From: Merdimmobilis hominis
GTDB taxonomy: Bacteria; Bacillota; Clostridia; Oscillospirales; Ruminococcaceae
DNA length: 64,000 nucleotides
Reading direction: 5' to 3' (one strand)
NCBI RefSeq assembly: GCF_021109255.1
Contig: NZ_JAJODG010000003.1
Position 1 is the stretch's first letter. The number at the start of each line of letters is the position of its first letter. Positions 33,327-41,022 of this stretch are shown here, in pieces. Position numbers and translations under genes: made by a program. The notes under the pieces are model-generated. The model worked only from the letters and a program-made list of their open reading frames with translations. It did not search any database and was not told the DNA's origin.

Positions 33327-33360
33327 GATAATCGTCAAATCGATTTCTGTCTAAATAATA
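33327..33360. promoter_or_regulatory. Operator-like site 2 of the sdpR promoter
   Basis: On the minus strand the site reads TATTTAGACA, seven unpaired bases, then ATTTGAC. The two halves GTCAAAT and TGTCTAAA face each other as in site 1, with a wider spacer. It overlaps the -10 and start region. Confidence 0.5.
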
Positions 33361-33383
33361 TCCCCTTGGAAGAAGAAAGTCAA
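33355..33383 (-). promoter_or_regulatory. Promoter of the sdpR-sdpI operon
   Basis: On the minus strand TTGACT (33378-33383) and TATTAT (33355-33360) are 17 bases apart. Confidence 0.75.
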
Positions 33384-33388
33384 TATCA

Positions 33389-33407
33389 ATTTGACAATTG
33401 TCTAAAT
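33389..33407. promoter_or_regulatory. Operator-like site 1 of the sdpR promoter
   Basis: ATTTGACAATTGTCTAAAT is a near-perfect palindrome with the ten-base core GACAATTGTC. It lies just upstream of the -35 and shares TATTTAGACA with site 2 on the minus strand. Confidence 0.6.
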
Positions 33408-33413
33408 ATACCA

Positions 33414-33443
33414 GCAAAAAAAGAGGAGGGCAAGCCTCCTCTT
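33414..33443 (-). terminator. Terminator after the DegV gene
   Basis: On the minus strand AAAGAGGAGG pairs with CCTCCTCTTT and is followed by a T run. Confidence 0.88.
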
Positions 33444-33449
33444 TCGGTC

Positions 33450-34292
33450 TTATTTCAAAATATACTGGATGGCCACACACTGGGGGCCACCTTGGGTGAT
33501 AAATGCCGGGCTCAGGTTAAGGACATCGATCTGACTGTCTGGGAAAACGGCGCGCAGCTTTTCCAGGGCTTGACGAGCCAGGGCAGGCGCCCCTGCATGG
33601 CTGACGGTGATATAATGTTCCGGCCCCACTTTATTTTCCAGGAAATTTTTGCAGATGGTCTCCATAGCCGAGGCAAAGGAACGGCACAGGGCGAATTTCT
33701 CCAGCCGTTTGCCGTCCTTGGTGGTGGTCATCACCGGTACCAATTTCAAAAGGCCGCCGACCTTAGCCGCCAAAGGGGTCAACCGCCCGCCCCGGCGCAG
33801 GAAATCAAAATCGTTGGGGATGAGGAAGGAGCGGTGATTGCCCAGGCTGGGCGCTAAGGCATTGAGGATTTCCTCGGTGGAGAGGCCCTCTTTGGCCAGG
33901 GACAACGCCTTTTGCACTAGATACCGGTGGGGACCGCAAAGGGTGCCTGAGTTGATGACGGTGATGTTCTTCCGTTTCTCCTCCGGCATGTTTTGTGCGG
34001 CTGCACTGGCGGTCTGATAGGTGCCGGAAAGGCCATCGGCCACGGTGATATTTAAAAGAGGGGCGTCGCCATACTGCTCATAGAGGGACAGCGTCTCCCC
34101 CACAGAGGGCTGGGAAGAGGAAGGAGTGTTGCCTTCTATCACCAATTTTAAAAAGGTGTCGCTGTCAATCTCCTCAAATTCTCGATAGGTTTTGTCGGCG
34201 ACCGATACGCTTAAAGGGTTGACCACAAGGCCAACTTCCTTTCCTTGGGCAATGGAGTAGAGTGCGGATGAGTCGGACATGATTTGAACCAT
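33450..34292 (-). CDS. DegV family fatty-acid-binding protein
   Basis: The 280-residue protein is a DegV (FakB-like) member, which presents a bound fatty acid to the kinase FakA for phosphorylation. VQIMSDSSALYSIAQGKEVG at the N-terminus, NTPSSSQPSVGE and the fatty-acid head-group contact region ADGLSGTYQTAS are family motifs, as is FDFLRRGGRLTPLAAKVGGL. No fakA-like kinase gene is in the window. The ATG at 34292 has GAGG seven bases upstream. It is transcribed alone on the minus strand. Confidence 0.92.
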   Translation of the reverse strand: MVQIMSDSSALYSIAQGKEVGLVVNPLSVSVADKTYREFEEIDSDTFLKLVIEGNTPSSSQPSVGETLSLYEQYGDAPLLNITVADGLSGTYQTASAAAQNMPEEKRKNITVINSGTLCGPHRYLVQKALSLAKEGLSTEEILNALAPSLGNHRSFLIPNDFDFLRRGGRLTPLAAKVGGLLKLVPVMTTTKDGKRLEKFALCRSFASAMETICKNFLENKVGPEHYITVSHAGAPALARQALEKLRAVFPDSQIDVLNLSPAFITQGGPQCVAIQYILK

Positions 34293-34374
34293 GGCGATAC
34301 CTCGATTTCGTAAGTAGTAATTAAAATTAGGTTACCATACTTCACATATGCTGTCAAGTGAGAGGCGACCTTTA

Positions 34375-34403
34375 TTGACGGGATTCGCCAATCATGTTAC
34401 AAT
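34375..34403 (+). promoter_or_regulatory. Promoter of the DUF1836 gene and its structured leader
   Basis: TTGACG (34375-34380) and TACAAT (34398-34403) are 17 bases apart, and the -10 is extended as TGTTACAAT. The -10 merges into the first hairpin of the leader, CAATGGTCGC/GCGACCATTG. Confidence 0.8.
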
Positions 34404-34534
34404 GGTCGCAGAAGCGACCATTGGGGAAGAAATCCTTTGGGGGCGCAGCCCCTCCCGCCGCAAAGCGGCACCAGGATTTTTCCAGGTTTGTACAGGCTTA
34501 TGGGGCAACAGCCGCAGAAGCGACTATTGGCACT
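34398..34534 (+). ncRNA. Structured leader element, copy A (before DUF1836)
   Basis: Hairpin 1 pairs CAATGGTCGC with GCGACCATTG (34400-34423, AGAA loop). A closing stem pairs GGAAGAAATCCT (34425-34436) with AGGATTTTTCC (34473-34483), one G bulged. Inside lie GGGGC-GCA-GCCCC (34440-34452) and GCCGC-AAA-GCGGC (34457-34469). A weaker hairpin related to hairpin 1 (GCCGCAGAAGCGACTATTGG, 34511-34530) follows before the ribosome site. The same plan recurs at 48767-48942 and 57624-57850. I do not recognise a known RNA family. Confidence 0.55.
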
Positions 34535-34557
34535 ACAATACAAAGGGGGACTCAAGG

Positions 34558-35070
34558 ATGGAGAAGCAGGAGGTGGAAGAACTTTTGGCGTTCCGCCTAC
34601 CCCGGTACAGCCAGCTGCCAGAATTGGGGCTCTATCTGGATCAAACCCTTTCTTATGTTGCAGGGGTGATCCACCCGCTGTATGGGCAGCCTTATGCCAT
34701 CACCGGCGCTATGGTGAGCAACTACATCAAGACCGGCGCCTTAGAACCCTCTATCCGTAAGAAATACGGCCGGGAGCACCTTGCCCGCCTAGTGGTGATC
34801 AGCCTGCTGAAAGAGGTCTTCACCGTGCCGGAGATCTGCGCCCTCTTCCAAGTGCAGAAGGAGACCTATCCGTTGGAGATCTCCTACGACTATTTCTGCA
34901 CCGAGTTTGAAAACGCCCTGCGGGAGACCTTTTCCCCCACGGGCAACCCCCTCCCCATGGTGGCCACAGCTGAGACCGATCAAACGGTATTGGTGCGGGC
35001 CATGGTATTGGCCACCGTCAACCGGCTGTTTGTCAAAAAGACCACCCTTTCTTTAAATGGACCGGCATAG
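34558..35070 (+). CDS. DUF1836 protein, probable DNA-binding regulator
   Basis: The 170-residue protein belongs to DUF1836, a clostridial family with a MerR-like helix-turn-helix. The relevant part is AITGAMVSNYIKTGALEPSI followed by RKKYGREHLARLVVISLLKE (about residues 50-90). Targets are unknown. AAGGGGG is eight bases before the ATG at 34558. It is expressed from a strong promoter behind a 150-base structured leader shared with polA and yjjI, which hints at post-transcriptional control. Confidence 0.78.
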   Translation: MEKQEVEELLAFRLPRYSQLPELGLYLDQTLSYVAGVIHPLYGQPYAITGAMVSNYIKTGALEPSIRKKYGREHLARLVVISLLKEVFTVPEICALFQVQKETYPLEISYDYFCTEFENALRETFSPTGNPLPMVATAETDQTVLVRAMVLATVNRLFVKKTTLSLNGPA

Positions 35071-35095
35071 GGCATAAAATAAGCGATTTACCTGG

Positions 35096-35126
35096 CAGGG
35101 GGCCCCAATAGGGTCCTCTGTTTTTA
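35096..35126 (+). terminator. Terminator after the DUF1836 gene
   Basis: CAGGGGGCCC pairs with GGGTCCTCTG (two wobbles) and is followed by TTTTTAT. Confidence 0.75.
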
Positions 35127-35211
35127 TTTGGCAAAAATATTCCCCTTTTGCGGCATAACCCGGGAAAAATGGCTCCAAACTAGGGTTGAACCCACTAAAG
35201 GAGGAAGTACT

Positions 35212-35751
35212 ATGGAATTGAAAGAATCGCGCACCTATGCAAACTTGATGTCCGCCTTCGCCGGGGAAAGCCAGGCCCGGGTCAAATATGGCATCTACGG
35301 GGAAAAGGCCCGGGAGGAGGGCTACCAGCAGATTGGCGACATTTTCGACGAGACCTCCCACAACGAGAAGGCCCACGCCGAATTGTGGCTCAAGTACATC
35401 CATGGCGGCTCCATCCCCTCGACCCTGCCAAACCTGCAAAACGGCGTCGACGGGGAGCATTTTGAGTGGAGCCAGATGTATAAAGAATTTGCCGAGGTAG
35501 CCAAACAGGAGGGCTTCCCTCAGATCGCCCTCTCCTTTGAACAGGTGGCCAAGGTGGAAGCGGCCCACGAAAAGCGCTACCAGGCCCTGGTGAACGACGT
35601 CAACGGGAACCAGGTGTTTAAAAAGGTCACCAGCCAGACCTGGATCTGCCGCAACTGCGGCTTTGTGCTGGAAGGGGTGGAGGCCCCGCCCCAGTGCCCC
35701 CTGTGCAAATATCCCCAGGCATTTTTCGAGGTGGACAAGCCCCAGCTGTAA
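35212..35751 (+). CDS. Rubrerythrin
   Basis: The 179-residue protein reduces hydrogen peroxide in anaerobes. The N-terminal ferritin-like four-helix domain carries the di-iron ligands, seen in FAGESQARVKY and DETSHNEKAHAELW and repeated in FEQVAKVEAAHEKRY. The C-terminal rubredoxin domain has CRNCG and CPLC (WICRNCGFVLEGVEAPPQC). AAAGGAGG is eight bases before the ATG. It stands alone. The stop is followed by a perfect inverted repeat, CTGCGGAAA/TTTCCGCAG (35775-35794), without a T run. Confidence 0.96.
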   Translation: MELKESRTYANLMSAFAGESQARVKYGIYGEKAREEGYQQIGDIFDETSHNEKAHAELWLKYIHGGSIPSTLPNLQNGVDGEHFEWSQMYKEFAEVAKQEGFPQIALSFEQVAKVEAAHEKRYQALVNDVNGNQVFKKVTSQTWICRNCGFVLEGVEAPPQCPLCKYPQAFFEVDKPQL

Positions 35752-35839
35752 ACGGGCTGCCACTTCAAAGGTTGCTGCGGAAATTTTTCCGCAGTACATA
35801 AAAATTTGCATGATTTGGCAATGAATCTATGCAGATTGC

Positions 35840-35868
35840 TTGACATCCATCGGCTGAGGTTTTACACT
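35840..35868 (+). promoter_or_regulatory. Promoter of the ATC hydrolase-like gene
   Basis: TTGACA (35840-35845), a perfect -35, and TACACT (35863-35868) are 17 bases apart, 35 bases before the ATG. Confidence 0.8.
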
Positions 35869-35902
35869 AGAACTAACAATTCAGTCGAGGGAGGCAACCA
35901 TC

Positions 35903-36628
35903 ATGGATCGAAAAGAAATCGCAGAACAGTTTTACATGGAAGAGCACGCGGTGCTCTACGCCCTGCTGGTCAAAGCGGCCCGGGAGCTGTACGGGGACAA
36001 AGGGGAGCTGGCCAATGTGGAGGGCACCATCCAATATGGCCGGGAGCGGGGACGCCGTATGGCCCTGCGCGCACTCAAGGACGGGGAAGACCTCTCCCCA
36101 AAAAACTACCTGCTATACAGCGAGTGGGTGGACGACCGGAAGTGGAGCAAAAAGGATGTCTATGCCATCTCCCCTGCATTCACCACCCACTGCACCCACT
36201 GCGGCTGGTGTGAAAGCTGGAAAAAACATGGCCTGCTGGAGTATGGCAACCTGTATTGTTCCCACATCGACGTCAATCTAGTCAAGGGGTTTAACCCGGA
36301 CAACGTGCTCAACATTCGAAGCGTGCTTTCCCAGAACGGCCCCTGCTGCGATTTTGAGTTTGAAAAAGTCTCCTTCGCCAACCAGGAAGAACTGGACGCC
36401 TTCAACGCCAAAAAGCGTTCTTTGAAGGATCACACCGTCAAAGATTTCCTCTACCACACCGCCAGCGAGCTCTCCGCCATGGACCGGGTATACCAGTCCA
36501 TCCTGGGCAAAGAGGCAGCGGAAAAGGTAGTCTCTACCGCCATCGCCGGTTTCCGGGAGAAATTCGGCGAGGAAAAGACCGCCGCCCTGTTGGAAGAGGC
36601 AAAACAGGATTTCACCGTCATCGACTAA
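35903..36628 (+). CDS. ATC hydrolase-family protein (L-2-amino-thiazoline-4-carboxylate hydrolase-like)
   Basis: The 241-residue protein matches the ATC_hydrolase family. Its core is FTTHCTHCGWCESWKKHGLL and YGNLYCSHIDVNLVKGFNP, followed by CCDFEFEKV near residue 150. The founding member opens the thiazoline ring of ATC on the way to L-cysteine in Pseudomonas. Most clostridial homologues are uncharacterised, and no cysteine pathway partner is nearby, so the substrate is uncertain. GGGAGG precedes the ATG. It is monocistronic between its own promoter and a shared terminator. Confidence 0.75.
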   Translation: MDRKEIAEQFYMEEHAVLYALLVKAARELYGDKGELANVEGTIQYGRERGRRMALRALKDGEDLSPKNYLLYSEWVDDRKWSKKDVYAISPAFTTHCTHCGWCESWKKHGLLEYGNLYCSHIDVNLVKGFNPDNVLNIRSVLSQNGPCCDFEFEKVSFANQEELDAFNAKKRSLKDHTVKDFLYHTASELSAMDRVYQSILGKEAAEKVVSTAIAGFREKFGEEKTAALLEEAKQDFTVID

Positions 36629-36633
36629 AAAAC

Positions 36634-36672
36634 ACAAGAAAAGCCCCTGCCTTTTTGGCAGGGGCTTTTTTA
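36634..36672. terminator. Bidirectional terminator after the ATC hydrolase gene
   Basis: AAAGCCCCTGCC pairs with GGCAGGGGCTTT around TTTTT, with a T run on the plus side and A-rich sequence on the other. Confidence 0.9.
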
Positions 36673-36678
36673 ACAGGG

Positions 36679-37197
36679 TTACTTCAGTTTTTCATCCAGG
36701 GTGGCGGTGATGGAATCGTACACCGTCTGGGCATCTTCACACATCACCAGCACGATGATCCCGTCCTCCCGGGTGGTGAGGATAGCGCTGTTGGCGATTT
36801 CCCCCTGATCAGGCAGGTAGTTGGCAAAGCTCTGCTGCTGGGCTTTTACAAAGTTGTCCAACCCGGTCTGCACCGCTTCGGTTTTGCCCTCTGCCGGGGC
36901 GATGATGGCCACGCCGTAAGCTTTTATGTTCATAGGGGAGATGGAAATGCCTGCGGCCTTGATGTCTTCATCGGTCAAGCCGACCATGTCGAAGATCAAA
37001 GCGCCGCCTTCATCCTCGCTGCTGGAGAGGATAGGAAGGACCTGGTTGATCTCCTCATCCCGGGCGGCGGTGATGGCCTCTTGGAAGATGGGCTTCAGTT
37101 CCTCGGCGGTGAACTCCTTGGGGGCCGGCTCTTTCTGGCAGGCGGTAAAGGAAAAGAGGGTCAGTGCGGCGATGGCCGCGCAAAAAATACGTTTCAT
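36679..37197 (-). CDS. DUF4358-type lipoprotein
   Basis: The 172-residue product starts with the lipoprotein signal MKRIFCAAIAALTLFSFTAC; the lipidated cysteine would be followed by QKEPAPKEFTAEEL. The mature part is DUF4358: EINQVLPILSSSEDEGG, FDMVGLTDEDIKAAGISISP and IIVLVMCEDAQTVYDSI near the end. It is a paralogue of the protein at 6570-7067. Surface-anchored, function unknown. AAAGGAG lies seven bases before the ATG. It follows the Nudix gene by 52 bases and is probably cotranscribed. Confidence 0.8.
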   Translation of the reverse strand: MKRIFCAAIAALTLFSFTACQKEPAPKEFTAEELKPIFQEAITAARDEEINQVLPILSSSEDEGGALIFDMVGLTDEDIKAAGISISPMNIKAYGVAIIAPAEGKTEAVQTGLDNFVKAQQQSFANYLPDQGEIANSAILTTREDGIIVLVMCEDAQTVYDSITATLDEKLK

Positions 37198-37249
37198 AGT
37201 TGTCTCCTTTATTGTTTTGGTATCTCTATAGTGTCCAATTCCCTGGAAT

Positions 37250-37804
37250 TTATTGCAGGTGGAGTTCCCCTGCTTGAAAAAGTGCATCTGCCCGCAGAAG
37301 GAGGGCCTGGGTCTTGCCGTCGGGAATCTCCCCGGCCAACACCTGTTTCACCGCTTGGGCCAAGGGGAGTTTTACCACCTTTAGGAATTCGTCCGGGTCC
37401 AGGCGCTGTTCCTTCTGGGTGAGGCCGGTGGCCACAAACAGGTGGATCACCTCGGTCAAATACCCCACAGAGGGGAAGAATGTCCCCAGGTACCGAAGCT
37501 CCCCGGCAGTGCAGCCGGTCTCCTCCTCCAGCTCCCGCACAGCGGCGGCGTGGAAGTCCTCGCCGGGGTCAATTTTCCCGGCGGGCAGTTCCAACAACTC
37601 TTGGGAGAGGGCGTACCGGTACTGGCGCACCAGGATGACGTTGCCCTCTTTGTCGATGGGGGCAATGCAGACCGCCCCGTTGTGGACCACCACTTCTCGG
37701 GTGCCGGTGCCGCCGTTGGGCAGGCGGACTTGGTCTTTTTTCAGCGTTAGAATCTTCCCTTTGTAAACAACCTGGGAAGAGAGGGTGGTTTCCAGCAGAT
37801 TCAT
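37250..37804 (-). CDS. Nudix hydrolase, ADP-ribose pyrophosphatase type
   Basis: The 184-residue protein contains an exact Nudix box, GKIDPGEDFHAAAVRELEEE followed by TGC (residues 76-98), which binds magnesium and cuts nucleoside diphosphate derivatives. VRQYRYALSQELLELPAGKI and the downstream TFFPSVGYLTE proline region are typical of ADP-ribose pyrophosphatase (NudF-like). GGAGG lies seven bases before the ATG. It leads a minus-strand pair with the DUF4358 gene, a link of unclear meaning. Confidence 0.92.
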   Translation of the reverse strand: MNLLETTLSSQVVYKGKILTLKKDQVRLPNGGTGTREVVVHNGAVCIAPIDKEGNVILVRQYRYALSQELLELPAGKIDPGEDFHAAAVRELEEETGCTAGELRYLGTFFPSVGYLTEVIHLFVATGLTQKEQRLDPDEFLKVVKLPLAQAVKQVLAGEIPDGKTQALLLRADALFQAGELHLQ

Positions 37805-38025
37805 CGGGATCCTCCGTTCCGCCGGACTGAGCCGGCATATCTTTTGTCAGAAATTCATGGTTCCGCATAAAACCCCAGACGGGGATGAGGCCGGGCCATA
37901 AAGAGGTGCCACCTTTTTTGAGCGGCGCACCCCCCACATTTTTCACCGGCTGTGGAAAAAGAAGGGATAGAGGGAATGTCCCGCCGCATACAGTGTCGTA
38001 GAACGCCATTTTGGAGGGACCGCAT

Positions 38026-38901
38026 ATGTTTGATGGGTTTTACACCACGCCGCCGGTTTATGAAAACATATACCGGGCGGTGTATGATTTAAAGGGAAGG
38101 TTCGACGGCCTGCGGGCCTTCCCCATTGGGGAGAGCGCCCGGGGAAGGGGGATCTTTGCCTTGGCCCTGGGGGATTTGCGGGGGGCGACCCTCTTGGTGG
38201 GGGGAACCCATGGGTCGGAATGGTTGACCACCCTGCTGCTTTTCCGGTTCTGCGAGGACCTCCTGCTGGCCCAGGAGCAAGGGGGCGTGTTGGGGGAGAT
38301 CGACATCACCAAAGCCTTGGAAAACCATTCCCTGGTGATTGTGCCCTGCCTCAACCCCGACGGGGTGCAGATTGCACTGGGCAAAGACCAGCCGCCGCCC
38401 AAATCCGCCCCCGGCTCCCCTTGGCAGGCCAACGGCAACGGGGTGGATTTAAACCACAACTTTGACGCCGGATGGGAGCTCCTCCACAAGATGGAGGAGC
38501 AGGAGGGCTATATTGGCCCTGGGCCCACCCGCTACGGCGGAAAACGTCCACACAGCGAGCCGGAGACCCGGGCCATTGCGGGCTTCTGCCTGGCCTGCGA
38601 TTTTAGGCGGGTATACGCCTTCCACTCCCAGGGGGAGGAGATCTACTACGAGTATGGGGCGGATACCCCCAACCGTTCCCGTTTGATGGCTGAGGTGCTG
38701 GCAGCCTCCTGCGGGTACAAGGTCTGCCGGCCGGAGAAGATCGCTTCCCACGGCGGGTTCAAAGATTGGTTTATCCACACCATGCACCGCCCCGGCTTCA
38801 CCATTGAAATTGGCCGGGGGAAAAACCCATTGCCCATTGAGGAACTGGAGCCCATCTATGCCCGGCTGCTGGAAATGCTGCTGCTGACCATGCTGTTGTA
38901 G
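38026..38901 (+). CDS. M14 family zinc carboxypeptidase
   Basis: The 291-residue protein is an M14 metallopeptidase without a signal peptide. The first two zinc ligands are in GGTHGSEWLTT (HxxE). The third is the histidine in VYAFHSQGEEIYYEYG, and the general base is the glutamate in PGFTIEIGRGKNP. VPCLNPDGVQIAL and VDLNHNFDAGW are the expected substrate-binding blocks. Clostridial and Bacillus relatives cut gamma-D-glutamyl-diaminopimelate bonds in muropeptides, so cytoplasmic wall-peptide recycling is likely (inference). GGAGGG precedes the ATG by seven bases. Confidence 0.9.
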   Translation: MFDGFYTTPPVYENIYRAVYDLKGRFDGLRAFPIGESARGRGIFALALGDLRGATLLVGGTHGSEWLTTLLLFRFCEDLLLAQEQGGVLGEIDITKALENHSLVIVPCLNPDGVQIALGKDQPPPKSAPGSPWQANGNGVDLNHNFDAGWELLHKMEEQEGYIGPGPTRYGGKRPHSEPETRAIAGFCLACDFRRVYAFHSQGEEIYYEYGADTPNRSRLMAEVLAASCGYKVCRPEKIASHGGFKDWFIHTMHRPGFTIEIGRGKNPLPIEELEPIYARLLEMLLLTMLL

Positions 38902-38960
38902 CGGGTTTTCCACCAAAAGGGGAATGGCTGTGGAAAAATAAATCCTCTTTGGAAGGATGA

Positions 38961-38989
38961 GAAAACCGCCCAAAACCGGGCGGTTTTTG
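38961..38989. terminator. Bidirectional terminator between the M14 gene and ruvX
   Basis: AACCGCCC pairs with GGGCGGTT, flanked by AAAA before and TTTTTG after. It touches the ruvX stop codon. Confidence 0.8.
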
Positions 38990-39418
38990 TCAATCTTGGT
39001 CGGGGTTGTTTTTGCGGTAGGCGAGGTAGCTTTCCAAGATAATGGTTGCAGCCACCGCGTCCACCACATTTTTCCGCTTTTTGCCCCGGGTGTCGGTGAC
39101 GTTGAGGATGTTGTGGGCCGAAACGGTGGTACTGCGCTCATCCCACAGCTTCACCGGGATTTCTGCCAGCTCCCCCAGGCGCTGGGCGAAGAGAGCGCAC
39201 TTCTCCGCCCGTTCCCCCACAGTCCCGTTCATGTTTTTGGGGTAGCCCACCACAATGCGCTGGGCACGATGCTCCTTGGCGGCTTGGGCCACCTTTTTAA
39301 GGATGACCTCAAAGTCGGTCTCGTGGATCACCCCGGCGGGAGAGGCGAGGAATTCGGTGGGGTCGCAGACAGCCAGGCCGGTGCGGGCATCCCCCAGGTC
39401 GACGGCTAGAATCTTCAT
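38990..39418 (-). CDS. ruvX: RuvX/YqgF-type Holliday junction resolvase
   Basis: The 142-residue RNase H-fold protein has ILAVDLGDARTGLAVCD at the N-terminus with the first catalytic aspartate, VGYPKNMNGTVGERAEKC, and the C-terminal KLWDERSTTVSA with DAVAATIILESYL. Members act in 16S rRNA 5' end maturation or in resolving DNA junctions. GGGGGCGG is close to the ATG. It is the last gene of the pyrK-pyrD-phosphatase-ruvX minus-strand operon, ten bases after the phosphatase. Confidence 0.93.
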   Translation of the reverse strand: MKILAVDLGDARTGLAVCDPTEFLASPAGVIHETDFEVILKKVAQAAKEHRAQRIVVGYPKNMNGTVGERAEKCALFAQRLGELAEIPVKLWDERSTTVSAHNILNVTDTRGKKRKNVVDAVAATIILESYLAYRKNNPDQD

Positions 39419-39428
39419 AAGCCGCCCC

Positions 39429-40052
39429 CTAACCCAGATGGGAGGAATCGGACATGTATTCCACCCGGTAGCCGTCCTGAGAGTTGTAGAGCACCTTGGT
39501 GACGGCAGTGTTTTTCCCTTTGGGGAGTTCCTTAAAGCGGTCGATTTGCCAGCCTTTGCAGTGGAGGATCAGGCTGCGGATGGCACATCCGTGGCTGACA
39601 ATGACCACCGCCTGGCCGGGATGGCAGGCGGCGATCTCATCGATGGCAGGGGAGACCCGGGCCACTACCTCAGGAAAGCTTTCCCCACCGGCAGGGGGGA
39701 GATACTTCTCCGGCTCATTCTCAAAAAACGCCATGTTTTCCGGGTATGTTTCATGGAGCCAGTCGATCTCCTTGTCCTCCATCTCCCCCAGTCGGATCTC
39801 CATCAGCCTGGCATCGGTCCGCACCGGCAGGCCGTGGCAGGCGGCGATGATCTGTGCGGTCCGGTGTGCCCGCTTAAGAGGGCTGGCGTACACTGCGGAA
39901 AGGGGTTCCCCCGCAAGGCGCTGGGCCGCCAAGGCAGCCTGTTCCTCCCCCAAAGGGCTCAGGGGGAAATCGGTCTGCCCCTGGAGGCGGCGGGCCAGAT
40001 TCCCCATGCTCTCCCCATGGCGGACGATATAGAGAACGGTGTCCTTTACCAT
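39429..40052 (-). CDS. Histidine phosphatase family protein
   Basis: The 207-residue protein has the phosphohistidine motif YIVRHGESMGN (residues 8-18), YASPLKRAHRTAQIIA and the second catalytic histidine in VVIVSHGCAIRS. It belongs to the phosphoglycerate mutase-like branch with broad or sugar-phosphate phosphatase activity; the substrate is not evident. It overlaps the pyrD stop by seven bases, so translation is coupled to pyrD, perhaps pointing to a pyrimidine intermediate. Confidence 0.88.
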   Translation of the reverse strand: MVKDTVLYIVRHGESMGNLARRLQGQTDFPLSPLGEEQAALAAQRLAGEPLSAVYASPLKRAHRTAQIIAACHGLPVRTDARLMEIRLGEMEDKEIDWLHETYPENMAFFENEPEKYLPPAGGESFPEVVARVSPAIDEIAACHPGQAVVIVSHGCAIRSLILHCKGWQIDRFKELPKGKNTAVTKVLYNSQDGYRVEYMSDSSHLG

Positions 40053-40957
40053 GGCTTCACCTGCCCGACGATTTCGTTGACGTCTTTGATGCCGTGGTCA
40101 TCCAGCCACTGGTTGACCCCTTCGATGATCTTGAGGGGGGCGTAGGGGTCGTAGAACATGGCGGTACCCACCTGGATGGCGTTTGCACCGGCCAGCATCA
40201 TCTCAATGGCGTCCTGCCATTTTTCGATGCCGCCCAGGCCTACCACCGGGATTTTGACCCGGTTTGCCACCTGCCAGACCATCCGCACCGCCACCGGGAA
40301 GACACAGGGGCCGGAAAGGCCGCCGGCGTTCATGGCCAGAACGGGGCGCCGGGACTCGATGTCAATCCGCATGCCGAACAGGGTGTTGATGAGGCTGATG
40401 GCATCGGCGCCCTCTGCTTCCACCGCTTGGGCGATGGAGGCGATGTCGGTGACGTTGGGGGAGAGCTTGACCATCAGCGGCTTTTTGCAGACCTTGCGCA
40501 CCTCTTTGACCACATGGGCGGCGCTGTCACAGGCCACGCCGAAAGCTGCGCCCCCCTGCTTCACGTTGGGGCAGGAGATGTTCAGCTCCACCATGTCGAT
40601 GTCCGAATCGGAGAGCCGCTCCACCAATGCGCAGTAATCCTCCACGCTGCTGCCCGCCGCGTTGGCGATGAGGACGGTGCCTTTGTCTTTGAGGTAGGGA
40701 AGCTCGTTTGCCAGAAAGGCGTCTACGCCGGGGTTTTGCAGCCCCACGCTGTTGAGCATGCCCGCCGGGGTCTCGGCGATGCGGGGCACCGGGTTGCCCG
40801 CCCGCTCGGCGTAGGTCATCCCCTTGAGGGAAATTCCTCCCAGCCGGGAGAGGGGGTAGAGTTTTTCATATTCTTTGCCGAAGCCAAAACAGCCCGACGC
40901 GGTGATCACCGGGTTTTTAAATTCTACCCCGGCGATGTTGACCGATAAATTTGCCAT
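40046..40957 (-). CDS. pyrD: Dihydroorotate dehydrogenase, class 1B catalytic subunit
   Basis: The 303-residue FMN enzyme oxidises dihydroorotate to orotate. The catalytic cysteine is in VELNISCPNVKQGG. ITASGCFGFG starts the barrel, VKLSPNVTDI binds FMN, and VVGLGGIEKWQDAIEMMLAG is the phosphate site. A cysteine base and the adjacent pyrK mark it as class 1B, which passes electrons to NAD. AAGGAG is seven bases before the ATG. Other pyr genes are elsewhere. Confidence 0.97.
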   Translation of the reverse strand: MANLSVNIAGVEFKNPVITASGCFGFGKEYEKLYPLSRLGGISLKGMTYAERAGNPVPRIAETPAGMLNSVGLQNPGVDAFLANELPYLKDKGTVLIANAAGSSVEDYCALVERLSDSDIDMVELNISCPNVKQGGAAFGVACDSAAHVVKEVRKVCKKPLMVKLSPNVTDIASIAQAVEAEGADAISLINTLFGMRIDIESRRPVLAMNAGGLSGPCVFPVAVRMVWQVANRVKIPVVGLGGIEKWQDAIEMMLAGANAIQVGTAMFYDPYAPLKIIEGVNQWLDDHGIKDVNEIVGQVKPW

Positions 40958-41022
40958 AGCAATGCTCCTTCCGCCGCTCGAAAAGGCGGCCTGTATTCCA
41001 AAACCGGCTTAGCCGGAAGAGA

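Noticed and set aside
35775..35794. Perfect inverted repeat after rubrerythrin as a terminator
   Set aside because: No T run follows on the plus strand; it may be an operator or an RNA-stability hairpin instead.
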